A DNA stretch of 64,000 nucleotides. It comes from Chrysogorgia sp. JL179-B06. Its lineage: Eukaryota > Cnidaria > Anthozoa > Scleralcyonacea > Chrysogorgiidae. The translations under genes were made by a program, and so were the position numbers. Under the pieces are notes generated by a model. It ran no database searches, was not told the DNA's origin, and worked only from the letters and a program-made list of their open reading frames with translations. Shown here piece by piece: positions 1 to 13,555 of this stretch (positions within the stretch are counted from its first letter, which is position 1; every line of letters begins with the position of its first letter). The stretch lies in the NCBI GenBank assembly GCA_035772405.1, contig JAYKKM010000209.1, positions 2,638,501 through 2,702,500 on the forward strand, in the 5' to 3' direction.

Positions 1-2346
1 TAATATGTATTATTATATGGAACAAGCTACTTCCAGTGAAATTGCATGCTCCGATTGGTTGAGACATGTGATGTGCATTAAATCATGACTCGGATGATGA
101 ACAATTTAAAAGTCTCACTATCATGAAAGCAATAGAACAAGAACTGTCAATCAAAACGTATGTAAAGTATGTTGTTTAAAAAAAGCCATGCCATATAATA
201 AACCATTTATTAACCTCGACCAATTTGTTATTATGGGAGAATACCAGACCACTTTCTTTTATGTACGAACCTCGCCCTACAGGCTTGGTCCATACTGTGG
301 AAGATCGGTCTGATATTTTGCGCTAATAACCATACTCAAAACTTGTCTGTATAATCATAGTTAATAGAGGGGAATGGTTAGGAAAGCCAGCAAACTTCAT
401 AGAGTCTATAATGAGCTGTGCTTTTAGGTTGAAATGGTCCTGACCATGCACAAACCTTGTTTTTTGCTTATAAAATTATTTTGTACCACCCGTGCACAAG
501 TTTGCATAAACGTGAACAATGACCTAGAATAAAGACTTAGGCCGAGTTTCCAAACCAACTCTTCTACATTAACTATGGTATTATCAGTAGTGACTATATC
601 ATTTCCTTACTGGTCTACATGAGGAAAACAAACGAGATACAATTGTTCAATAAGCGTCGTGTCGAAGTCATCACAGCTCAAACAAATGACGTCAACAACT
701 GAGGAACCTATTACTTTACTATAAGACCTCCAAAGCATACAATCATATTGTTTATCCATCTGCCTACTGTTTTGAATATTAAATACCAGCGAGAAATTCG
801 TCAAGAAAAAAGTGTGTATTTATTACATATAAAGACACAATACACTCATGCATGATTTTTCTATTTGTTTTCCACATGAATGATTTTTTAACACAATATA
901 ATGTATGGCATTGCATATAATTTATATAGACATGGTTCGGTTTGCCAGCAGATACATGTAATTACAACTACACCGGTGTCACAGGGTTCTTGCTTCGTTT
1001 AACAATTTTTCATGATCACTGGGAAAATTGGTCGGAGCGATCAGTGACAATAACAAACAAGCATAATGTAGATATAAATTATAAATTATAGAGTATCTTC
1101 AGACAACCGTTAACATTGAAGGGGACATCCTCCTGCCGAAGGCCTTCACTTGCATGGGAATGGACGAAAACTTTCCTGAGCTAAAATAATATGAAATATA
1201 AATATTTATATTACAAATAATGAGGCTGTCATGATGACTTTAGGCTAGGGATGTTTGTAGTTTTCTTACAATTCTAAAAATTACTCAACCCATAGTTGTA
1301 CAGATTTGTTAAAATAATAACCTATATATATAAAATAATAACCTTATTTATAACCTCAGCAAAGACGATGACAATGTCTACAAATCTGTGGACAAAGGTG
1401 GAAACAAGAGGTTCTCTACCAACTCAATGACAGCTACCATCAAAAATTAATCCACACCAGCGAATTTCCCGCAGAACGCCCGTTAGGTTAAAATTAATAA
1501 AAATATCCCTAAAATATCCCTATCTCCCTAAAATTAATAAATCTAACAATCCTGGCAGGTCGATTCATTGTTTCTGCTTGTTGTTGCACAGAGTTCATTT
1601 CCAGTTTTCTAGACAATGTAATGTCTGCTTTGGTTAAGAAGTTGCCTTCTTATATCGAAGATAGTGAAAATAAATGTCTTGCAAATTTTCGATCAGTTGC
1701 GTTTCAGTAGTTCCAATTAATTAATTTTAACCATGCACGTCAAGTCCATCATTCCCCATCGTGATTGCCTTTAACCTCAAGTTTTTCTTTGATCAACACA
1801 CCATTTAGAACACTGCACACTCATGTTACTTCGCTTAGCAGAACTAGCGTTATATGGATGGTAAGAAAATACCAAAGTTGGCACAGACCTTTCCTTGATA
1901 GTTGCAGCAATTTTAGAAGGGCTCCCACGAAATCGGACATGACCATGTTGTGGCACCCGTTCTTAAATTGTTCCTACTATCAAAACAATGCTCCCTGGTA
2001 AATTTGTGCTTCAAGTATGTAATGATATAACCTTGAAATCACCCTATCCCACCTCATTATTAACAATATGTCTTAACACTATCAGCAGATAAAAATTGAA
2101 TGAAATTTTGGATATGTAATAAGATTGGTAACACTAAATCTTTCTCAAAATTCCAGGCAATTTCGTCGATTATTTCACTCATGTAAAATAGGGTCATTTT
2201 GAGCATGGACCTGTATGCAATAGTTACAATTCGTTCTGCAATTTTCAATACTTAATAAGATTGGTAACATTAGTTTTGTCTCAAAATTTCGAAATAGTTT
2301 CACTGGGGGAATTCAACATGGATTATTAATCACGCCGTTTATGTTA
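1..2346. other. AT-rich spacer, no gene recognised
   Basis: No open frame here resembles a known protein, and the short ones look random in AT-rich DNA. The only structure seen is an imperfect direct repeat of about 39 bp (2118-2156 and 2253-2291, sharing 'ataagattggtaaca'), probably repeat debris. Confidence 0.5.
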
Positions 2347-2347
2347 A

Positions 2348-2448
2348 TTATTTAAACCAAGTTTGGACAAGGCTTGTAAAAGTCGTTGTTTATACCAGTT
2401 TATACAACGACTTTGTTAAACCCTGTATAAACTTCGTGTAAATAATGC
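2348..2448. repeat. Fold-back (MITE-like) inverted repeat
   Basis: The two halves are imperfect reverse complements over almost their whole length. The left half starts 'attatttaaaccaagtttgg' and the right half, reversed, starts 'attatttacacgaagttta'. The core 'aaagtcgttgt' is mirrored exactly around a short loop. No coding capacity. No target duplication was identified. Confidence 0.6.
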
Positions 2449-3608
2449 ACCCTTAATATAAAGTCGTTATTTTCCTTTATCTATTTATTTTTCATTTTCC
2501 ACATTCAACACAAATACATACATGTTAAATATTGAAATAACATAAGACCAAAGCTTGCAGTCCCCTGGGATTAAAAATCCTGTATTTCTGCTCATTGACA
2601 GGGGTTTCATGGTATGCCACCATTTCATTATAGCTGTATTTTGGATTCGTCAATTAGCATAAAAAGTAAATCTGTGCTTAAATTCCAGTTATCTACTCCA
2701 CTGCATCTGGCTCATCGTCTTCCCACATATCAGCTTCATCTGGTTCCTAGTCGCTATCGGAAAGGACAATATTTTGTAGTGTACCTTGAAGCACAGATCG
2801 ACTTTAGGATATCAACAGCTTCCTTTATCATCTTGCAGATATCCCACTATTTAACAATGCGGTCTCACCTGCTAAAGTATGACGGTTGAAATACCCTGCT
2901 CTATACTTTCCCTATAAACACACGGATAGTATTATATTGGTTATTACAAATACAACTTTGTCCTTTTTCGAAATTGTAACCAAATTACCTCAGCTAGTTG
3001 TTCTGTTTCAACGATCTCTCATCAGTTAGTTCATCTAAAATATGTTAGGTCAAGTGACAATAATTTTTTATCTACTAGTGCAATTATCAACACATGTGCA
3101 ATAATTTGCAATGCACAGACACCTATAGTTTATTACAATATTAAATAGCCTTCTCTATATATTCCAAACGAGTTAAACATAATGTTATCCGTTTTTGTAT
3201 TGTTTCAAAGAATGAGCTGGTTGTTCTCGATTCCCTTGAGAACAGTAAACAATAGAAATACACAGGAAAACGTTTCATTGTGTACGGCGGCTAAACATTC
3301 AATTAAGAGAACCAAATATATGATAGCAATCATGACATTCAATTTTAATATTTTCTATACCATCACCATCTTTTGCAGCAATCCAAGGGAAGTCTCCCAT
3401 CATGATTTGCTCAGAGGTAACTTCCGCGACCATGTCTTCCACTAATCTGTTGACCAAATTATATTTAATAGTACTTTCAAGTTTCTTTTTTTCACTTAAA
3501 TTTTCACTTCTTAACCTTTACCTTTGCTTGGAAGAACCTAGCAAAAAAATTAAAATTGAGAACTCGATTAAAAACAACAATTTCTAATCTATTTAGAAAA
3601 CACATAGG

Positions 3609-3714
3609 TTCGATTATTTAAAGTCGTCATCTAAACCGAGAAAACCTATTACGTAAACCTGGTTTAGTCAATGACATTCTTAAATCCTGTCCAAACTTCA
3701 TTTAAACAAGACAC
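3609..3714. repeat. Second, diverged copy of the fold-back element
   Basis: It shares 'tttaaagtcgt' and, on the opposite strand, a stretch close to 'tttaaaccaagtttggacaa' with the element at 2348. It also has partial self-complementarity ('taaaccgag...cctggttta'), so it is most likely a decayed relative. Confidence 0.4.
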
Positions 3715-4755
3715 GCTGGGCGTCAGTTGTCAGAAGTTTCTGGTTAAAATTGTTCAGCTAAACTGGCCCAGTTGTCTCTTAATAGAGAAATTTAAACAAA
3801 ATAATATATTAAAAATAAACAGTTATCGTTACATGTATTAAAATTAAAATACTATTTAATATCACAATGTTAAAGTTTTAATATAGGGTATTCGATTTTA
3901 TTACTTGCAATACAAAATAACAGTTATTATAATACACTTATCATTTTAAGAGATGAATGTATTGAGACCATATGATGCATCCTACATGTTTACTTTTTTA
4001 AAAATAAACTTAACATTCAACCTCGTTTTTGAAAAGCGATGCAATTTTTTTCTTGCTCGAACTTGATGTCGGATATTTTTTCTCTTTGTGATTCAATGCA
4101 TGCTTTTTTCCATCCCAAACCAGATTGCAGGATTTGTTTTTAAATCACCCAACCCCCCAAGTCAAACGGTCGGCCCCTTAACTGTACAATTGTGATAATA
4201 TCCGTCAGACAACAAACCATTCGACAAAATGAATAGATTGCAATCATGCAAGCAATTTTCTATTTGTTTAATAGAAAAACTAACCTGCCAAGCGACTTAT
4301 GTTTTTCTTTCGTTGCAAAATAGAAAAACTTAACATTTCAATCTCCTCATGGACTGAAACTCTCTTCGTTGTAGCTAACAGCTTTTCTCCCTCCCGTTAT
4401 CAGCAATTACACTGCAGTACACCTCAATTTATTGCTCCTTTTTCTTATCTATATTTTGCTGTTGGCTTAGTGCTTGAGCAAAAAGCTCATCATTTCTAAT
4501 GACAAGTGCCAAACTAATGCCGTTGCTAGATTTCTCAATGAATGGAGTCAAAGCTGTGGCCTTGCGTATTTCTGTGTGGAGTTGGTAAAATGTGATGAGA
4601 TCGTTTGATGCTTTGTCATGTCACTATCTGCATAAAAGGTCCCTAGAATCGATATAAAAAATAGAAAGCAAACTATTGGACAATGTTTTATATGTACTAT
4701 ACGAATCTACTTCAATCTGGACACACTACACTGTCGTCGTGTCACGACACCTGAG
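3715..4755. other. Spacer with no recognised gene
   Basis: AT-rich sequence with only short, unconvincing frames on either strand. No RNA gene, tandem array or terminal inverted repeat was seen. Confidence 0.4.
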
Positions 4756-5588
4756 CTACGCATTTACGTAGCTACCAGGCGATCTGTAACAAAGTCCTAC
4801 TCTCTTGGCCGTTTTCCACTTTTTATCTAATGGTGAATTTTTGAAAACATCGCATTTCCAAATCGGATGGTCGCCTTTACATACACAACACTGCTTATTT
4901 GTTCTTTTGCTACCATGTGTGCTGAAATATGACCTTGGAGATCTGCCGCTTCTCTTCTCGTCAATATTCCGGTTGTCAGGATTTATTCCGTTTCTAATTT
5001 CGGCAGCTTGGGTTTGGTATTCTCCCTCTTCTGAAACCCAATCTTTCAATTTCTCCAGAGAATCTCTATGGTGTTTTCCTTTGACCATCTGTAATACTGT
5101 ATTAGTAAGTAGGTGTTCGGGAATCTTTTCTAGGATGATCGTATGAAGAGTTCCACCTTCCAAATCTGATTGACGTTCATTCTCCATTAATGTAATGACA
5201 GCTCTCTCCAGAACGTTAGCGAAGGTTTCCCAATCTTTCGAATTCTCTCAGATAGGTTTCAGATTCTTTATTTCCCCTAAATGAGATTGAACTTGTCTTA
5301 TGCTCCCTCCATATTTTCGCATGAGACAGGCTTTTGCTGCTTCGTAATTATTAATTTTGCTGCATGATTATTAGCGTTTGTTTGTCTACTCGTTTCAACA
5401 GTTCTTTTACCTCTGGCAACTGTGGATGATCGTCAGATATCAATCACAAGCTTGTTCAAAACGCGTGTCATTAGTGACATGGCGTTTTGCTTCTCGAATT
5501 TCAGATTTATAATATTAAGTTCCTGCAAGTGTTCTGGTTTGTCGTTTATCAAGGACGCTTCTTCCTCGAGTTCTTCGCAATCACTCAT
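4756..5588 (-). pseudogene. BEL/Pao retrotransposon gag remnant
   Basis: The 143-codon frame at 4756-5187 carries a zinc-knuckle-like segment, 'CCVCKGDHPIWKCDVF', followed by 'KKWKTAKRVGLCYR'. This is the arrangement found at the C-terminus of BEL/Pao Gag. A second frame starting at the ATG at 5588 gives an acidic N-terminal part ('MSDCEELEEEASL'), separated by frameshifts and stops between about 5190 and 5430. It lies directly downstream of the LTR described next, in the same orientation, as expected for gag. Protease and reverse transcriptase do not follow. It is a broken, partial gene. Confidence 0.7.
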
Positions 5589-6189
5589 TCTTGCCTTTTT
5601 TATTCCGATTTTTCGTTCAATTCCTTATTGTCGATTTTTTCGATGTTCGGGATCTTTTATTAAAATTCGACTGGGAGGACCAAAATGAAGACGTGGTTCT
5701 TCATTTATTCGGCTTGTTCATCGTTTCTTTGTGGTCGATACGCTAAATCTTTAAAAAACTTAATATATTTCAAAACAATTTGTGTACAATCTCCTGTTCG
5801 TGCATCAACAACAACTGAACTTTATTTCACAGGTAGCCCACAAACCGGAACAACACAAACTGGAAGTTATCATTTCAACAAATGGCAAAATTGTCGGGGA
5901 ATGCCTCCTCGATTCGCCCAACATTTCACAAGCACAATCACATTGGTTTTTTGTATTTTTATTTTCTTTAAAACGATTCAGTCACACAGCTCTATATCAC
6001 ACACTCAACTCACTAACGGAATACATTCCAAACTCTATTCGATCGTTTATGCTAAATGTTTAAATCAATCGTCACTATTAAATCTACTAAATATAATCCA
6101 AGCACAAAACTTAATTATCTCTCACATGTTAACAAATGGTCAAGTCTCCGACACTCTCCCCCATATACCTTGTTAACGAGGTATATGTC

Positions 6190-8125
6190 CAGCCTCGTAC
6201 CCAGGCGCTTGTTTTGCTTTGCGCGACTTGCGGGGGCTGAGCGCGCGGGGGCTTTTGGGGAGGACGAGACAATTTAACGCCTGGCAGAAAATGACCGATA
6301 TCTGAAGAATCCTGACCGATATCTGAAGAATCCTGACCGATATCTGAAGAATCCAATATATCTCATCCATTCGTCTGTTTTTGCCGTATTTATTGCTTCT
6401 GGTAACTTATTCTTGATGCATCCATGGATTATCTGCAGCAATCGCTTCAAGAATTGTCATTTGAAGGTAATATTTTGTATATTTCGGTATTTCCCTTTGT
6501 TGAATGATCTTGCTAATTTACATCAGATTCGGAACATGAAAAATTCGACATTTGAAACAGGCCTTAGTTACATGTGCTACTCGCATTTTGTTTTATATAT
6601 TATCGCTTTGTTTTGACTTTGTAATTATTATCTGCCTCTTACAATATTATTATTACGCAAATACAGAATTAAGAATAGCATCCCAAGTTCTGATGATGAA
6701 TTAAACGTACACATGTTCATGGTTATATAATATATTCAATTTTACCTTCAATATTCATTATTTATCTACTTAAACTCCAAAGCTGCCACTGAGTCCAAAC
6801 CCAAACAATTTGCCGGTTAGCATGAATGAATGAAATAAACTCCTACAGTATATTAGATATGAATCTTTACCAGGGTACTGTGTATGAAAGTAAAACAGTC
6901 TTTTTGTAATGTGTTTTTCATTGTATTTTTCAGTATACAATTTGTCCAGTCTCGAGTACAATGAGAGAACACAGACTCGACTGAGTTAGAACATATTTTT
7001 GCTAATCATGAAGATTCAGATGTATATGTCAAACAGTCTTTGTTGATGGATTTGCTTGATTTAACATCCAATGACAAGAATATTCTCACTCGAGCTATTA
7101 AAGCACTTTTCCAGATTCAACTAATGACCATAATGATTGAACATGAAACAATGTGCTGTATGCTTTTTAGAATCACCCTGTTTGAAACACATTCTATAAA
7201 AATAGGTCAATGAATGGTATATTTTGCACTACAATAACAAAATTGTAAAAGGAACAAATTGAAAAAGAAATGAAAGAGATGGAGCATATCTGCTTCTTTG
7301 GTCTGAAAGGATGTAGTGATATGGGAGGCGTATATTGGAGAAGGAAATGTTCTGTGATTTGTTACATAATTTTGAAGTGCCCACTATTACATAGTGTTTT
7401 TTTCTTGTGGCTTCTACATCGCATGGTTTATTTCCTTTGCTATAAGAATTTAAGATTCTAGCATAATATAGCAACAAGCAAATAAATTGCAAAGCTTCAT
7501 GCTAGTTGTGCACAGCACAAACCAAACTGCATCCAAATGAAATTACAGTGACATCTCAGTAGCCTTGATTTTAATATTACATAAAAATGAGAATAAGAAT
7601 TAAGCTTAACATTTAAGGAAAAGTACAAAAGTATATAATATTATCCTTGTAAGTTCTTTATTGTAATTTCAATATAATATAATACAAAAGAAAAGCATAA
7701 TTTGTCATTGTACACAAAATGTGCCCACGTTTGTTCTACGATATACATCTTTTCCACACAGTGCACATACCCTTGCACACACTCTTGTTTCTTGTTCGTG
7801 TATTATTCTCTGCTGATTCGCAATGATTCGTTCCTGTCAGAAATGCTAAATTCTCGATTGACGATTGTTTCTATTAAATTCGGAAATGTTAAACAATGCC
7901 ATTTTCGAGAAAGAATTCTCTTTTGGCAGTGCATTCATAATCTGGACGCACGATTTCTACAACAATTTCCAACAACAATTCAACGATTTCCTCATTTACA
8001 TTTATGAATGATAAAACGTCGGCCATGTTCAATTCATTTTCTGCCAGGCGCTTCCTTCCCTCGCGTCCTCCCCAAAAGCCCCCGCAAGTCGCGCAAAGCA
8101 AAACAAGCGCCTGGGTACGAGGCTG
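6190..8125. mobile_element. Non-autonomous DNA transposon, 9-bp TSD (copy 1)
   Basis: The ends are inverted repeats beginning CAGCCTCGTACCCAGGCGC, with further matching through the 'gcgcgacttgcgggggct' segment on both sides. The element is flanked by an exact 9-bp direct repeat GTATATGTC (6181-6189 and 8126-8134). No transposase is encoded in its 1936 bp. A long TIR with a 9-bp target duplication fits Mutator-like elements, but the superfamily is inferred from that alone. It is inserted in the LTR described above. Confidence 0.8.
6293..6354. repeat. Three tandem 21-bp repeats
   Basis: The unit 'gaccgatatctgaagaatcct' occurs three times in a row just inside the left TIR of the 9-bp-TSD element. 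Subterminal repeats of this kind can be transposase-binding sites, but that is only a possibility here. Confidence 0.85.
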
Positions 8126-8262
8126 GTATATGTCCTAACACTTGACTAACTGAAAGGTTCGGTATTGTAGCGTCAATTAATCTCATAATAAACTAAACGA
8201 AACATTAACATTGTTCAAACTACAGTTTAATGTTTGTGTCTTCAGCATTCTAGTTCTGCAAC

Positions 8263-8472
8263 TTATTGAATTCGTTGACGTGCCGCGACTGCAGCATCCT
8301 GAGTAGGTCTAAGGGAAGCTGCGTCTGGGTTCAATAGTTCCGAGGCTGCTGAGTCCGGCATGTCACAGGACAACTCCAGTGGGTACAGATGGTTCACTGC
8401 TCTTTCCAAGAAGGTCTTCCCAGCACGTAGCTTCACCGCTCTGACGATGCCATCACGTCCCTTGTACAACTC
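8263..8472 (-). pseudogene. BEL/Pao pol, C-terminal segment (DUF5641-like)
   Basis: The frame contains '[20 protein letters not shown]' followed by 'LYPLELSCD', which is the characteristic end of BEL/Pao Pol after the integrase core. Its upstream part is displaced to 14366: the coding frame continues across the LINE-A insertion, with the short repeat 'aactc' at both junctions (8468-8472 and 14361-14365). This shows that the two pieces were once contiguous. Confidence 0.8.
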
Positions 8473-8513
8473 CTGGCTTATTTATTAAACATCGCTGATA
8501 ACACCCTGGATAA

Positions 8514-10240
8514 ATATCCTAATACAGTTATTGTCTGTGGAGGTGATGTTAACCGTCTGGATATAAATCGACTTGAGGAACTGTCAGGCTGGAAAGCTTT
8601 GGTTGATTTCCCAACTAGAGGTAACGTGTGCTTGGATAACTGTTTAACAAACAGAGTGGATTTATTTTCTAAGTGTTCTCCTTTTCGTATGCTTATAAAG
8701 ACAGATCACATTGGAGTGATTTTACCGGCAGGAATTAAATTAAGACCTATCCATAAGAAAGTTAAAATTCGTGACTGTAGAAAACATTGTAAAGAAGACT
8801 TGTACAGGGCATTGGCACGAGAGGAATGGGACAAAGTCTTAGAGGCTACTGATATCGATGATGCTGTTGATCGGCTTGAGGGTAAGGTATTAGGCCATAT
8901 TAATAAATGTATGCCCCAAAAGTTTCTATTTCGTCACGTGATCCCTACTGGATGACCCCGTTGGTCAAATCTCTGATAAAAACCAAATCTAAGATTTCCT
9001 ACTTGAATAGGGAAAGACTCCAAATAATTAATAAAAGGATTTCTGAGGTTATCTGTCAGAATAGACGGAACTTTACAGCTTTAATAGGCAGCAAGAATTG
9101 GTGGAAAAGGGTTGATACTACGTCTCAGCGACGCACTTCGTTACCCAAGGTTTCCCTTGATAATGCAGCGCTTAGAGACTTGAATCTTTACTTCAGCAAC
9201 CTATGCAATGATGACAATTATGTGGAGCCGGCACCCATAATTATTGGTGATGGAGTAGAAATACCTAAAGTCACGGAATTGCAGGTGTGGAAAGCGTTAA
9301 AGGGTATTAAGAAGACGGCTACTGGTCCGGATCTTATCCCTTATTGGATATGGAAAGACCATGCAGAAATTTTTACTGAAGTTGTCACCAAGGTGTGGAA
9401 TCTGTCACTTTCACATTACTCTTGGCCAAAGTCTTGGAAAAGGGCCAATGTTAACCCTCTTCCAAACCTAGATATTCCAAAAGAAGACGGAGACTTTCGA
9501 GGGATTAATGTGACGCCTGTAATCGCGAGAGCGTTTGAAAAGGTTATTTACATCAGCCAAGTCAAGACGAAAGTCGAGGAAAGCCTAACTTCCACTCAGT
9601 TTGCGTACAGACAGGGAGGAAGCTGTACCAACGCTCTGATTACCATCCATAATAAAGTTCTCAGCTATTTGGGTAAGACTGACTGTAAAGCCGTGAGTCT
9701 TTTCTCTATGGATTTTAGTAAGGCGTTTGATTCTGTGAAACATCTACTCCTCTCCGAAAAGTTAAAAACTTTGTCACTTAATCCTTATAATATAAACTGG
9801 TATTTAAATTTTTTAAAGAATAGAAAACAAAGGGTTGTTTACAATGATTTTTATGGAGAATGGAAAAATGTTAACAAGGGGACAACACAAGGGAGTGTTG
9901 TAAGCGGTCCATATAATTTTAACATTTTCCTTAACGACTTGGAGATACATTTATATGATGAGGACGATCAACTCGATAGAGTGAATAACATTCCTCAGTG
10001 TAAATAACTTACTATTTTGGGTATTACTTTACAAGATAACTGTAGGTTCACTAGCCATGTACATGGTAAATTAGTTAAAGCCAGCAAATCGCTATATGTA
10101 ATAAGAACACTCAGAGTGGAGGGTTATAGTCAGCATGAGGTAGATCACTTGTTTCAGTCTATATAGTTCTTCCAAATCTTAGCTATGGCCTATCTGTCTA
10201 CGGTTCATCTACAGCTGAGCTAAATACCGTACAATGCTTC
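8514..10240 (+). pseudogene. LINE-A ORF2, 5' part (endonuclease remnant and RT)
   Basis: Near 8540-8740 the frame reads 'GGDVNRL', 'LVDFPTRG', 'LDNCLTN' and 'KTDHIGVI', the end of an APE-type endonuclease. A frame overlap near 8907-8955 leads into a reverse transcriptase frame ending at 10007 with '[13 protein letters not shown]' and '[11 protein letters not shown]'. The catalytic F-A-D-D segment is missing: the frame stops shortly after '[14 protein letters not shown]', consistent with an internal deletion. Post-RT sequence ('LSYGLSVYGSS', 'VQCFL') follows in another frame and resumes after LINE-B. Clade is probably within the CR1/L2/jockey group. Not functional. Confidence 0.75.
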
Positions 10241-10279
10241 CTATGCGGACTCTTCGCCCGCCGACTTTTTTGATTATCT

Positions 10280-11046
10280 CAGGGGCGTAGGAAGCAGGGG
10301 GGCCGGGGGGGCCGCGGCCCCCCCAATATTATAAAAGGGGGGGCCGGAATAGCTTTCGGCCCCCCCCAAAATAATTGAATTTGAAAGAAAAATTGCAGCA
10401 AAAAAATTGAATTCGAAAGTAGAAGTATTTGAAATCGTATATTAATCAAATGTCTGTGTTCGAATAGTATGAATGTATATTTCCGACAAGTTCGAAAACA
10501 ATTATCATAGAAATAATTAAACAAAAATCACAATATCTTTGCACGTTAACCCGCTAATATTTCTCTAGTTTACGCAGCCCTACTCTATAATAGGCTTTCT
10601 TTTTTAACTAAGCAGAAGGGTGGAAATCGCGGAATGATTGAGGCTAAAAGGTAGCCCCGCTTGGAAAAAAAACGTCCTGAATGTCCATGTTGGGCGGCGT
10701 GGCTCAAAAATAGGGCGGGAAAACTATTCGATTGGGGGAGAGCAGGGACCATCACCAGATTTTCGGGGGCCTCCCGGGAAATCTCCTGGTGGGCCACGCT
10801 GCTCCTGGTGGTTCTTAGGCATGATGATGAACTCTGATATAGAGCGAAACAGTGCAAAATATGAAATTTTATAAACTTCTGAGCTGAAAAATCACCGCTC
10901 AGAATGCAGGAAATGCCATTTGCGGGAATCTAGATTTCAAAAAATTTCGGGGGCATACGGTGCTCGACTAGCTTCGCCACTGATAGGTACAACGAAAATT
11001 TTTTTTGACCGGACCCCCCAACTTTACAAAGCTTCCTACGCCCCTG
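10280..11046. mobile_element. Non-autonomous hAT element, 8-bp TSD
   Basis: The ends are exact inverted repeats, CAGGGGCGTAGGAAGC at the left and GCTTCCTACGCCCCTG at the right. They are flanked by an exact 8-bp duplication GATTATCT (10272-10279 and 11047-11054). An 8-bp TSD with a CAGGG-type TIR is the hAT hallmark. The 767-bp interior has G/C homopolymer runs and no transposase. Excising it in silico restores a continuous endonuclease frame in LINE-B. Confidence 0.85.
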
Positions 11047-11054
11047 GATTATCT

Positions 11055-13555
11055 TGATGATGTTTTGAGATCTGAAACTCGGTCCGGTAAAGAAATGATA
11101 ATAATAGGTGATCTAAACTGCAATATGCATGATGATTCACTCGAGCAAACCCAAAGAGCTATCGAGTTCTTAGAAGCGAATGGACTGAGTCAGCTCATTT
11201 CTGACAGTACCAGACACTGCCAGACACTGCCAGACATCTGCTACATTGATTGATCTTCTTATAACATCTGCACCGGGAATATTCTCACGTGTGGGAGTAC
11301 TGCAAAATGCTCTTAATGACCACCAGCCCATCTATGGTGTGATTCCAAATTTACCATGTCGCCCAGAACAGAAAGTAATATCGACACGGAGATAGCGTGA
11401 GGACTGTATCGAGGATTTTCAGGCCGACTTGGTAAATATCCCATGGGATGAGCTGAGAGCCCCTAATGATATCGATGGGAAGGTTAAAAATTGGACGAAC
11501 TTCTTCAGGGGATGTATGGATAAGCATTTTCCACTCTGTAGGAAAAGAATACGGACGAATGCCCACCCTTGGCTGGACAGCACGATTCTAAGGATGATGA
11601 GGAGGCGCGATCACGTTCATAAGCGAGCACGTCGATCTGGTGACAGCGTCCTTTGGACTCTATATCGTCAACTGAGGAACCAGGTGACCTCCAAATTACG
11701 AAAACAGAGGCGTGACTATTTTAAACAACACCTTGAGGAGAATAAGGGAAACTCAAAACGCTTCTGGAAAACCTTGAAGCTTGCTCTCCCAGGGAAAAAG
11801 AAAGTCAATGTTACCAAGCTTATGATTGACAACAAGGAAGTAACCGAGCCGAAGATGATAGCGAACGAGCTTAACTCATTCTTCACGGGTATTGCTGACT
11901 CCGTACTGAAAGATGCTTATCCAAACAGAGACCCAAACATCGTAGTAGCGCAAAATGAGCCGCCAGCTGAGTCTTCCTTTACGTTTAGGAACGTAACGAA
12001 TGAAGAAGTTTATAAAGCCTTGAATACCCTAAAGACTGCAAAGGCGACTGGAGCTGACGACATTCCAATTAAAGCTATCAAGCTTGGAGCGGGCCGCATA
12101 GCCTCCAGCGTCGCATACCTATTCAATGAATCCTGGAAGCTTGGTACATTCCCTTCCGATTGGAAAATTGCTCGCGTATCGTCGCACCACAAAGGAGGGG
12201 ATATGACAAATCGCGACAATAAACGTCCGATCTCCATCTTACCATGCTTGTCTAAGGTTCACGAACGTTTCGCCAATGCACAATTACAGGAGTTTGCTAT
12301 CCAAAATGGCCTGATAGGGAAAAAGCAATTTGCTTTCAAGAGATTCTCCTCTTGCAACGTGGCCTTAATATTGCTTGTTGACGAATGGAAGCGGGCAATA
12401 GACAAGAAAAGGATATCCGTCGTTGCCTTTCTAGACCTACGGAAAGCATTTGATGTAATAAATCACAACCTCCTACTCAACAAGCTTAACAATGCTGGTA
12501 TATCAGGTACCCCTTTTCAGTGGCTAGAAAGTTACCTAAAAAATCGGGAACAATTTGTCAGTTGCAATGGTACTACATCGGATTTAATGACAATAAAACA
12601 CGGAGTACCACAGGGGTCAGTATTGGGACCGACGCTGTTTTCCATCCATTTTGATGATGTAGTATCAGTCATTGAGCACTCGAGCTGCACACTCTTTGCA
12701 GATGATACCGAAATCCATTCGTCAGACAAAGATATAAGCTGTGCTGCAAATTGTGTAAACGAAGACCTTGCACATGTTGCTGAGTGGCTCGAAAATAACG
12801 CGATGGTTGCGCACCCAGGGAAATCAGAGGTACTGAAAATCGCTTCACGCCATGCCCTCAAAACAGCCGACGACATCGACATCCACCTAAATAATAGGAA
12901 GCTAAAGGAAGTGGACTCATATAAGTACTTGGGAGTCTATGTAGACAATGTTTTGTCATGGAGTAACCACTTAAAATACGTGTGTAAAAAGGTTTATCCT
13001 AAACTGAAGCTCTTGAATAGGACTTCCGGTTTTTTATCAGAAGACATCTTATTGGTAATCTATAAGCAGACTATCTTACCTATAATGGACTACGGTTGCA
13101 TGGTATGGCAAGACTGCTCAAAGAAAATTTCAACGAAACTTGAGCGCCTTTAGAATCAGGCCATGCGCTTGATACTTAAGGCTAAGAGACAAACCTGCAC
13201 CCAGATCATGCGTAATAAACTAGGATTGCTTTCTCTGTCCAATCGCAGGCGGTTTCTTCGCCTTTTACTAGTATTTAAAATTGTAAATAGGTTACAATGT
13301 CCGGAACAATTAGTAGACTACTTGCAACTTCGTTCAAATATGCATAACAGGAGTCTCCGTGACAATACTCTGCTACATCTACCGATAGCTAAGTCATCTA
13401 TGGGCCAGTCCACTTTCCAGTATTCAGCAGCTGCAGACTGGAACAGTTTACCTAGGAGTCTTAGGGAATTTAAGTCATTAGCCGCGTTTAAGTCCAAGAT
13501 ATACAGTTATTTGAGTGACCTTGATTGCACTACGCACCGATGTTCATGTAATTAG
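11055..13555 (+). pseudogene. LINE-B ORF2 (endonuclease end and reverse transcriptase)
   Basis: The endonuclease end is visible as 'KEMIIIGDLNCNMHDDS'. After a disrupted stretch, a 574-codon frame (11429-13153) holds most of the RT: 'KATGADDIPIKAIKLG', 'AFLDLRKAFDVINH', 'GVPQGSVLGPTLFS' and the catalytic 'TLFADDTEI'. A stop at 13151-13153 separates the last 130 codons (13163-13555), a typical post-RT end with 'AADWNSLPRSLREF'. With a short repeat tail it fits CR1/L2-type elements. The RT core is well preserved, so the insertion is relatively young, but the endonuclease break and the stop make it inactive. Confidence 0.85.

Larger units (their letters stand above)
5686..8140 (-). mobile_element. 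Candidate BEL/Pao LTR, split by a DNA transposon
   Basis: Read on the minus strand, the segment begins TGTTAGGACATATAC at 8140 and ends CGTCTTCA at 5686, so it has TG...CA ends. Without the 1.94-kb insertion at 6190-8125 and its target duplication it is about 510 bp. It lies between the 3' end of a pol gene (8263) and the 5' end of a gag gene (5588), both on the minus strand. It could therefore be an LTR shared by two tandem elements. The second LTR is not in view, so the boundaries are inferred. Confidence 0.45.
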
